Positions 24,527 through 31,456 of a stretch of 64,000 bases of DNA are shown in pieces. The stretch covers positions 1-64,000 of the forward strand of contig NZ_JBFAJC010000053.1 in NCBI RefSeq assembly GCF_040655075.1. Reading direction: 5' to 3'. Position 1 is the stretch's first letter. Every line of letters begins with the position of its first letter. Made by a program: the position numbers and the translations under genes. The notes beneath the pieces were generated by a model. The model ran no database searches. It saw nothing but the letters and a program-made list of their open reading frames with translations, and had not been told where the DNA came from. The DNA comes from Actinoallomurus sp040655075 (GTDB lineage Bacteria > Actinomycetota > Actinomycetes > Streptosporangiales > Streptosporangiaceae).

Positions 24527-24563
24527 GCGATTCCTCCCGGACCTGAAGGCCGGGAGGAATCGC
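24527..24563. repeat. 14-bp hairpin upstream of tnpB
   Basis: A perfect stem GCGATTCCTCCCGG/CCGGGAGGAATCGC with a 9-nt loop that can itself pair CCT/AGG. Hairpins of this pattern flank actinobacterial tnpB genes, usually at the right end, so this may be the left end of this element or the leftover right end of another. From here to 24881 I see no gene. Confidence 0.6.
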
Positions 24564-24881
24564 AAGAACACGCTGAACGGCCCGGGGTGACCGGCCCGGC
24601 CGCCGGATCGCCCCTGAGTCGACGCTCCAACGACGGGGCATATTGTCCGGATATGGGCATTTGCCGTCAGCGGGCAGTCCGGCGACCGGACGCCCTTCAC
24701 GGGGGCCGCTGGTACCACTCGCCCCTGTGTCGACGCCCCGCCGAGCTCACGGACCTCCAGGTCCCCCCGGCCAGGCGGGCTCGTCCGGTCGAGGCGATCC
24801 GGCCGACGATCGATGCGCCGGGCGACGATCCCTGCGGCCATGACGCCCGGCGGCGTGCGGCGGGACCGCGAGGAGAGCTCA

Positions 24882-27017
24882 GTGGCCGCGCACGATGAAC
24901 GGCCGGACGGCCTCGCCCTGCTGGATCGGGAACTGGCCGCGACCGTCCTCCGTACGGGCGCCTCGGCGGGGAGCATCTACCTGCTCGACGAGGACGAGCC
25001 GATGCTGAGGCTCGCCGTGGTGTGCGGCATACCACCCGAACTCGTCACGCCATGGCTGCACGTGCCGCTGTCCTGGCCGAGCCCGGCCGCGGACGCGCTG
25101 CGAGAGGAGCGCCTGGTGTGGATGGGCCGGCAGGAGGACATGGCACGCGTGTATCCACGCGTCGCGGCCACATGGCCTTACCGGCTCGCGCTCGCGGCCG
25201 CACCACTGATCGGCGCGCGCCGCCCCTGGGGGGCGCTGATGCTCACGTGGCCCCCCAGTCACCCGACGACCGCCACTCACCGCGAACGAAGCCACATCAC
25301 CTCCCGTGCCCGGCGCATCGCCCGGCTGCTGGACGAGGCCGCCCGCCCCGCGGACATCCCCGACCGGCCACGTATCGTCCCGGTGTACGGCCGGTCGGCT
25401 GCGCGCTCGACGCGATTCGGCCTCGCTGCCGTCGACTTCGCCGAACGCCTCCCCGAAGGTTGCGTCGCCCTGGACCTCGAGGGACGCATCACCTTCGTCA
25501 CCACCACCGCCGCCGAGCTCCTCGGTCGCAGCGGCGAACAGCTGCTCGGCACCCGGCCCTGGCAGTCGATGCCCTGGTTGGACGATCCGGTCAACGAAGA
25601 CCACTACCGCGCCGCGTTGATGAGCCGCGAGCCGGTCTCCTACGCGGTCCTGCGGCCGCCGGACCAGTGGCTGGAGCTCGAGCTCTACCCTGACGTCAGT
25701 GGCATCAGCGTCCGCGTGACCCCGATCGACACGGGCGAGAAACGCCGGCCCACGCACCCGTCTCCTCCCGCCGACACGGACGCCACGGCCGCTCGCCCCG
25801 TCCGCGTCGGACGGCTGTACCAGCTGGTGCACCTGGCGGCTTCGCTGACCGAGACGGTCGGCGTACGGGACGTCGTCGACCTGGTGGCCACCCAGGTCCT
25901 GCCCGCCTTCGGCGCCGACGGCATGGTGATATCCGCCACCGAGGCCGGACGACTGAAGATCCTCGGTCACTGCGGTTACGACCCGGAGGTGATCGAGCGC
26001 TTCGACGGCCTGCCGCTGGACACCGACATATCCCCCGTCGGCCACGTCCTCGCCAACGGTGTGCCCCACTTCTTCGCCGATCCCGATGAGATGTCCGCCG
26101 CGTATCCCGAGCTTCCCTCGCTCAGCGGCAAGCAGGCATGGGCGTTCCTCCCCCTGATCGTCTCCGGGCGGCCCGTCGGCGGCTGGACCATCACGTACGA
26201 CCATCCGCATCACTTCAGCGCCGACGAACGCGCCGTCCTCACCTCCCTGGCGGGCCTGGTCGCCCAGGCGCTGGAGCGCGCCCGCCTCTACGACGCCAAG
26301 CAGGACCTCGCCCATGGGCTGCAGCAGGCCCTCCTGCCCCACGCACTCCCCGCCATGTCCGGACTCGACGTCGCCGCCCGGTACCTTCCCGCCTCCCACG
26401 GCATGGACATCGGCGGCGACTTCTACGACCTGGTACGTCTCAGCGACACCACCGTCGCCGCGGTCATCGGCGACGTGCAGGGGCACAACGTCACCGCCGC
26501 GGCCCTCATGGGCCAGGTTCGCACCGCCGTCCACGCCCACGCCACCGCCGGGGCGTCCCCCGGCGAGGTGCTGGACCGCACGAACCGCATCCTCGCCGAC
26601 TTCCGGACCGACCTGTTCGTGTCCTGCCTGTACGCCGAGCTGGACCTCGCCGAACACCGGATCGCCTTCGCCAACGCGGGACACCCGTCCCCGCTCCTGG
26701 CCGACCCCGGGTCCCGGGCGAGCGCGCGCATCCTCGACATCGAACCCGGTCCGTTGCTCGGCATCGGGATCGACGCCCCGTACCCGGTCACGACCCTGCC
26801 CCTGCCGCCCGGAGCGATCCTCGCCTTCTACACCGACGGCCTCGTGGAGATCCCCGGCGTCGACATGACGCAGAGCACCGCCGACCTCACGCACCACCTC
26901 GCGGACGCGGCGAACCTCCCGCTGGACGAGCTCATCGACGAGCTTCTCCACCGGGCCCGCCCCGTCGCCCAGCGCACCGACGACATCGCCCTGCTCCTCC
27001 TGCGGACCGCACCCTGA
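24882..27017 (+). CDS. SpoIIE-type PP2C phosphatase with GAF-PAS-GAF sensor
   Basis: 711 residues from GTG 24882, which follows GAGGAG; an in-frame ATG at 24813 has no such site. Order: GAF (about 10-150), PAS (about 175-275, LPEGCVALDLEGRITFVTTTAAELLGR), second GAF (about 300-455), then the PP2C SpoIIE domain (about 475-705). The phosphatase motifs DIGGDFYDLV, GDVQGHNVTAAALMG, FANAGHPSPLL, FYTDGLVE and TDDIALLLL include the metal-binding Asp residues. Such proteins dephosphorylate anti-sigma-factor antagonists in partner-switching stress pathways. No anti-sigma or antagonist gene is adjacent. Confidence 0.93.
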   Translation: MAAHDERPDGLALLDRELAATVLRTGASAGSIYLLDEDEPMLRLAVVCGIPPELVTPWLHVPLSWPSPAADALREERLVWMGRQEDMARVYPRVAATWPYRLALAAAPLIGARRPWGALMLTWPPSHPTTATHRERSHITSRARRIARLLDEAARPADIPDRPRIVPVYGRSAARSTRFGLAAVDFAERLPEGCVALDLEGRITFVTTTAAELLGRSGEQLLGTRPWQSMPWLDDPVNEDHYRAALMSREPVSYAVLRPPDQWLELELYPDVSGISVRVTPIDTGEKRRPTHPSPPADTDATAARPVRVGRLYQLVHLAASLTETVGVRDVVDLVATQVLPAFGADGMVISATEAGRLKILGHCGYDPEVIERFDGLPLDTDISPVGHVLANGVPHFFADPDEMSAAYPELPSLSGKQAWAFLPLIVSGRPVGGWTITYDHPHHFSADERAVLTSLAGLVAQALERARLYDAKQDLAHGLQQALLPHALPAMSGLDVAARYLPASHGMDIGGDFYDLVRLSDTTVAAVIGDVQGHNVTAAALMGQVRTAVHAHATAGASPGEVLDRTNRILADFRTDLFVSCLYAELDLAEHRIAFANAGHPSPLLADPGSRASARILDIEPGPLLGIGIDAPYPVTTLPLPPGAILAFYTDGLVEIPGVDMTQSTADLTHHLADAANLPLDELIDELLHRARPVAQRTDDIALLLLRTAP

Positions 27018-27119
27018 GCGAGACCTCCGGCGTCTCGGCCCGGAGCATGCCCCGCGGCGCTGTCGGTGGCGCGGTGCAGTATCGGGACGTCAGGCTTACG
27101 GCGAGAACAGGAGATTACT

Positions 27120-27461
27120 GTGGCGCTCTCGAACCAGCAGGTGGTCGACCACGCCTTTCTCAAGGGCATGTACGAGGACGGGTACTTCCCCGATCACGTC
27201 GTCGACAAGGGGAAGGCGATCCTGCTGAGGCTGTGCGAGCGGATCGAAGCGGAGCGGCCGTCGGATCTACCGGCGCTGTACGTGCTCACCCAGGCTGCGA
27301 CGGAGGAGTTCAACGCGCTGGAAGCGGAGTTCGAAGCGGCCGGAAGTGAGATCGAGACCATTGCGCGGGAGCTGATCGCTGAGGATTTCTGGTTCGTGGC
27401 GTCGGCCTACGGGTTCCCGGAGGCCGACGCGGAAGAGCTGATCGCGGGCAGAGACTGGTGA
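27120..27461 (+). CDS. DUF5713 family protein
   Basis: 113 residues from GTG 27120, with AGGAG seven nt upstream. The sequence VVDHAFLKGMYEDGYFPDHV, KGKAILLRLCERIEAERP, then EFNALEAEFEAAGSEIETIARE and the ending ELIAGRDW is the DUF5713 pattern. It is an acidic, all-alpha cytoplasmic protein without signal or membrane segment. No function is known to me. Its stop is only 6 nt from the stop of the convergent kinase gene. Confidence 0.85.
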   Translation: MALSNQQVVDHAFLKGMYEDGYFPDHVVDKGKAILLRLCERIEAERPSDLPALYVLTQAATEEFNALEAEFEAAGSEIETIARELIAEDFWFVASAYGFPEADAEELIAGRDW

Positions 27462-27467
27462 CGTGCC

Positions 27468-29039
27468 TCAGTGCGGCTGGAAGCTGCTGAAGATCGGGTC
27501 GAGGTAACGCTGGGAGTCCGGCCACTGGTCCGCCGGCATCCGGAAGTAGACGGCGAAGGCCTGGCCGCCGACGCGGAAGAACCGGTCCTTGACGCGCTCG
27601 ACCCCGGTCGAGCGGTCGTAGGCGAAATCGAGGTCCGCCGCGGGGACACCGCGGTAGGTGACGGGGGTGACCGTGGCCTCCCGGTAGCCGGGGAAGGTCC
27701 CGGCCAGGTGGTCGCCCACGCTCTGCGCCTGGCTCTGCGGGTCGCCGTCCCACGATGTCGTGCTGATCTGCAGCAGGTATCGGGTCGTGGCGTCCTGGTA
27801 GAAGAAGTTGTCCCCGTCGTTGCGCCGGGACCAGGCGGAGGGCGCCGACACCGAGAAGCCGCTCTCGCTCCGCGTCGTCCAGTCCTGGGGGAAGGACGCC
27901 GCCGGGGAGACGGAGGTCGACCGGCCGGTGCTCGGGGAAGAACCCGAGTCCGGATTGGTGCCCTGCCCGAAGTCCGGAGCTGCGGTCGGCGACGTCTCGC
28001 GCGAGCCGCCGGAGGTGCCGGAGCGGTTCGCGGCGGTGGACGTGGTCGCGGTCGGGACCGTCTTGTTCGAGTGCCGGCCCAGCAGCCACACCGCGCCGAA
28101 CGCCGCGACGATGAGGGCTCCGGCGAGCGCGCTCGCGAGCACCATCGCGGTGGGCCGGCGTGAGGGCTCCGCCGCCGCCACCGGTGCCGGCTGGGGCGCG
28201 GCGACCGGGATCGTCCACGCGACGACGTCGGGCTGGGTGCCCTCCGCCGAGGCGGCGAGCAGGCGCTCCGCCTCGGGCGCGGTCATCCGGTCCGCCGGTT
28301 CCCGGCGGAGCAGGCCGGCGAGGACCGGTGCGAGCGGCCCAGCGTTCCGGGACGGCGGGGCCTCCTCCGCGATGATCGCAGCGATGGTCGACACGGGCCC
28401 GGACCGTTCGAACGGCGACCGGCCCTCGACGGCGGCGTAGAGCGTGGCGCCCAGCGACCACAGGTCGGCGGCGGGCCCGGCGTGCGCGCCGCCGGCCCGC
28501 TCGGGAGCGATGTAGGCCGGTGAGCCGATCAGCACGCCGGTGCCGGTGAGCGTCGCGTCGCCCTCGATCGCCGCGATGCCGAAGTCGGTGATGACGGCGC
28601 GGTCGCCGTCGGCCACCAGGACGTTGCTGGGCTTGATGTCGCGATGCACGATGCCCGCGGCGTGCGCCGCCCGCAGCGCCGCGACCATCTGCCGCCCGAG
28701 CACGGCGACCCGCTGCGGTGGCAGCGGCCCCTCGGCGTCGATCACGCTCTGCAGGGACGGAGCGGCGACCAGCTCCATGACGATCCACGGACGGCCCTGG
28801 TCCTCGATCACGTCGTGCACGGTGACGACGTTCGGGTGGCTGAGCCGCGCGGCCGACCGTGCCTCCCGGATCGTCCGCGCGTGGCGCTCCTGGCGCTCGG
28901 TCTCGCTCAAGTCCGGAGGGAACAGCACCTCCTTGATCGCCACGTCACGGCCGAGGAGCTCGTCGTGCGCGTGCCAGACCGTTCCCATGCCGCCCTGACC
29001 GAGCCTGCTGAGCAATTCGTACCTGTCTCCAACGCGCAT
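27468..29039 (-). CDS. Membrane-anchored Ser/Thr protein kinase (PknB-like)
   Basis: 523 residues from ATG 29039. The kinase domain spans about 5-265: glycine loop LGQGGMGTVW, Lys36 (VAIKEV), catalytic Asp134 (VHRDIKPSN), Asp152 (DFG) and the GSPAYIAPE activation segment. A juxtamembrane Pro/Ala-rich stretch, one membrane helix (about 296-318) and a Ser/Thr/Gly-rich linker follow. The extracellular C-terminal domain (about 385-523) is not PASTA; it resembles the beta-rich domains found on some actinomycete kinases (WTTRSESGFSVSAPSAW, then YFRMPADQWPDSQRYLDPIFSSF). It probably senses an external signal and phosphorylates cytoplasmic targets. Confidence 0.94.
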   Translation of the reverse strand: MRVGDRYELLSRLGQGGMGTVWHAHDELLGRDVAIKEVLFPPDLSETERQERHARTIREARSAARLSHPNVVTVHDVIEDQGRPWIVMELVAAPSLQSVIDAEGPLPPQRVAVLGRQMVAALRAAHAAGIVHRDIKPSNVLVADGDRAVITDFGIAAIEGDATLTGTGVLIGSPAYIAPERAGGAHAGPAADLWSLGATLYAAVEGRSPFERSGPVSTIAAIIAEEAPPSRNAGPLAPVLAGLLRREPADRMTAPEAERLLAASAEGTQPDVVAWTIPVAAPQPAPVAAAEPSRRPTAMVLASALAGALIVAAFGAVWLLGRHSNKTVPTATTSTAANRSGTSGGSRETSPTAAPDFGQGTNPDSGSSPSTGRSTSVSPAASFPQDWTTRSESGFSVSAPSAWSRRNDGDNFFYQDATTRYLLQISTTSWDGDPQSQAQSVGDHLAGTFPGYREATVTPVTYRGVPAADLDFAYDRSTGVERVKDRFFRVGGQAFAVYFRMPADQWPDSQRYLDPIFSSFQPH

Positions 29040-29244
29040 GGCCCGATCGTCCCTCCGTCCGGAAGAGTCCGCCAGATGTGAGACGGGAGCAATGGGTGGC
29101 CGGTTCACAGCTCCCCGTACACAAGTGGCGAAAATTCGCCCGTACGGCCGTCCCCGCCGGGGGTACTCACCGGATCGCGGCACGGACCCCCGCCGCACGC
29201 AAAACCCTTTGCGCGGCGCGGGGGGCGGCCCCGACACTCGTCGG

Positions 29245-30153
29245 GTGATCGACGACCGGTATCGGGACGGGCGCGCGGGGATCGACGCGGCGCTGGTGAG
29301 GCGCCTGCTCGCGGCGCAGTTCCCGCAGTGGAGCGGGCTTCCCGTGACACCGGTCGAGGTCGACGGGTGGGACAACCGCACGTACCGCCTCGGGGACGAC
29401 ATGACGGTCCGCCTGCCGACCGAAGCGGGCTATGCGCCCGCGGTCGACAAGGAACATCGGTGGCTGCCGGTCCTCGCGCCCTCCCTGCCGGTGCCGGTCC
29501 CGACGCCGCTGGCGAAAGGCGCTCCCGGCGAGGGCTACCGCTTCAACTGGTCGATCCGCCGCTGGATCGACGGCCGGACCGCGGCCCCCGAGCGCATCGC
29601 CGATCTGCGCGAATTCGCGACCGACGTCGCCGGTTTCATCCGCGCCCTCCAGCGCGCCGACGCCACTGGCGGGCCGGCGGCCGGCGCCCACTCCTTTTAC
29701 CGTGGCGCGTCACTCGCCCACTATGACGACGAGACCCGCCGCTGCCTCGCCGCGCTCGACGGCCGTGTCGACACCGACAGGGCGACGGCCGTGTGGGAGA
29801 CCGCCCTCGAGGCGCGATGGGCCGGGCCGCCGGTGTGGTTCCACGGCGACATCGCCTCCGGCAACCTTCTCGTCGATGACGGCGGACGGCTCTCCGCCGT
29901 CATCGACTTCGGCACCTCAGGCGTCGGCGACCCCGCCTGCGACCTGGTGATCTCCTGGTCGTTGTTCTCCGGCCGCAGCCGGCGGGCGTTCCGCACCGCC
30001 GTCGACCAGGACGCCTCCACGTGGGCGCGGGCCCGCGGCTGGGCGCTGTGGAAGGCCCTTCTCTGCCTCGCCGACGGCATCGACGTTGAACGGACGGCGG
30101 GCCATCGCCGCGTGGTCGACGAGGTCCTGGCCGACCACGCCGTCTTCGCCTGA
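29245..30153 (+). CDS. Aminoglycoside phosphotransferase-family protein
   Basis: 302 residues from GTG 29245. The APH/choline-kinase fold is shown by LVRRLLAAQFPQWSGLPVTPVEVDGWDNRTYRLG (a typical start for this family), the catalytic loop VWFHGDIASGNLLVD and the metal site AVIDFGTSGVGDPACDL. Family members phosphorylate aminoglycosides, macrolides, hydroxyurea or small metabolites. Close lookalikes are usually of unknown substrate, so resistance should not be assumed. The ribosome site is weak. It starts 205 nt from the divergent kinase gene. Confidence 0.88.
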   Translation: MIDDRYRDGRAGIDAALVRRLLAAQFPQWSGLPVTPVEVDGWDNRTYRLGDDMTVRLPTEAGYAPAVDKEHRWLPVLAPSLPVPVPTPLAKGAPGEGYRFNWSIRRWIDGRTAAPERIADLREFATDVAGFIRALQRADATGGPAAGAHSFYRGASLAHYDDETRRCLAALDGRVDTDRATAVWETALEARWAGPPVWFHGDIASGNLLVDDGGRLSAVIDFGTSGVGDPACDLVISWSLFSGRSRRAFRTAVDQDASTWARARGWALWKALLCLADGIDVERTAGHRRVVDEVLADHAVFA

Positions 30154-30394
30154 TCCCAACGCGGCCGGATCCGGAAGCCGCCGGGAGTCCCGGCCGGGAG
30201 CGCGCGTACGGGCCACGTCGGTGGCAGCGGTCTTCACCGCGTAGTCGCCGGTGACGCCGCTGAGCTGGGAGAACACGGCGCCGAACAACCCATCAAACCA
30301 ACAATCGAAAGATCAATCCGGAACGCTGTTCCGGCCGTCCTCCTCGACCCGACCATGTGGCTGTCCGCCTCATCCGGTTGATCAAGGAGTTCCG

Positions 30395-31327
30395 ATGTCC
30401 GAACAGTCGCGCCCGTCCCTCTGGAAGAAGGCGCCCCTGGCGGTGCTCGCCGTACTCGGCCTCGCCACTGGCGTCACGATCACGTCCGGCCCCGCTCACG
30501 CCGACACCGGGGTGACGGGGACCCTCGCCCAGGGGCCCGTGCCCACCTACGTCTCCACCAAGACGATCTACTCGGGACCGAGCAAGGCGTACCCGCCCGC
30601 GGGGACCGCGCAGGCCGGCAAGTCGTACGCGGTGCTGTGCACGACGGCTTCCGGTGCGAGGAAGCCGGGCACGGCCGGTCCGGTGGCGTACTCGGACGCC
30701 ACCGGAGCCTGGGACCGGATCGCCGACCCGGCCAGTCCGGACCAGCCGATCGGCTACCTTCTCGACGCCGACCTCGCCCTGACCAGCGGCGGGACCAAGA
30801 CGGACTGGACGAGCCTCACCGCCTGCCCCGCCCCGCCTCCGCTCCCGGAGGGCGACCCCCAGCATCCCGTCGTGCGCGCGCCGTCGCCCGGCTGGGACAT
30901 CCCGCGGAACAAATGCGCGGCGGGGATCCTCGACCCGGGGCTGAACACCATCTCGTTCACCTCCGAGCAGACCATCGACATCGAGTTCTCGACCGCGGCT
31001 CTCGGCATTACCGGGATCGACGTCACGGACAAGGACACCGGATACGAGGACTCCGGGAACGCGTCCCCGGTGCTCCTCAGCACCAAGAACGGGCCGACGT
31101 CCTGGCGTTTCAAGGAGAGGGCCAACGGTACCGGGGTGACGACGCACACCTTCTCCGTGACCGTCGGCGGTGCCGTCGGCGGCAAGAACACGTCGGTCGA
31201 GGGCGGTGGTGTCGTCAGCAGCGGCGCAGGTGCGTCGCTGGAGCAGGGAGGCAAGGCCGACGGCGACACAAGTGAGGGCGACGTCTCCTGGGAAGCCCGG
31301 TCCATCGCCTGCCCGCCGAAGGCCTGA
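30395..31327 (+). CDS. Secreted protein of unknown function
   Basis: 310 residues from ATG 30395 with AGGAG five nt upstream. The signal peptide ends near AHA-DT (about residue 36). Residues 40-145 look like an SH3-type cell-wall module (VSTKTIYSGPSKAYPPAGT, YAVLCTT, WDRIADPASPDQPIGYLLDADL). The remainder is a beta-rich domain with a Gly/Ser-rich stretch (GGAVGGKNTSVEGGGVVSSGAG). No catalytic motif is visible. A strong terminator follows, separating it from the glycosidase fusion. I do not recognise a family for the C-terminal half. Confidence 0.75.
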   Translation: MSEQSRPSLWKKAPLAVLAVLGLATGVTITSGPAHADTGVTGTLAQGPVPTYVSTKTIYSGPSKAYPPAGTAQAGKSYAVLCTTASGARKPGTAGPVAYSDATGAWDRIADPASPDQPIGYLLDADLALTSGGTKTDWTSLTACPAPPPLPEGDPQHPVVRAPSPGWDIPRNKCAAGILDPGLNTISFTSEQTIDIEFSTAALGITGIDVTDKDTGYEDSGNASPVLLSTKNGPTSWRFKERANGTGVTTHTFSVTVGGAVGGKNTSVEGGGVVSSGAGASLEQGGKADGDTSEGDVSWEARSIACPPKA

Positions 31328-31390
31328 ATCCCCGCCCGTTGCGCTTCGCACCGGCAGTCCGCTCATAGGCCGCCGAATGCCGATCGATCC

Positions 31391-31429
31391 CCCGCGGCCG
31401 TTCCACGCACACCGTCGAACGGCCGCGGG
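31391..31429 (+). terminator. Terminator hairpin
   Basis: Perfect 12-bp stem CCCGCGGCCGTT/AACGGCCGCGGG with a 15-nt loop, 63 nt after the secreted-protein stop. It ends 13 nt before the AAGGAGG of the next gene, so it could also mask that gene's leader. Confidence 0.7.
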
Positions 31430-31456
31430 CTCCCCCCGATAAGGAGGCACACTCTC

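Larger units (their letters stand above)
23030..24563 (-). mobile_element. IS200/IS605-type (IS1341-like) element with tnpB only
   Basis: A single tnpB with no tnpA is bracketed by two hairpins that share the apical sequence CCTTCAGG on the minus strand: a short one past the tnpB stop (23035-23048) and a 14-bp one upstream (24527-24563). The right end abuts the decarboxylase remnant. The true ends are not certain; the 240 nt between tnpB and the upstream hairpin hold no gene I recognise. The sequence immediately past the right-end hairpin would be the guide if an omegaRNA is made. Confidence 0.6.

Noticed and set aside
24326..24976. Minus-strand 216-codon frame upstream of tnpB
   Set aside because: No recognisable domain, crosses the hairpin and the SpoIIE start region; composition like a shadow frame.
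29245..30153. Calling the phosphotransferase an aminoglycoside resistance gene
   Set aside because: Only fold-level motifs are seen; this family includes many enzymes with other substrates.
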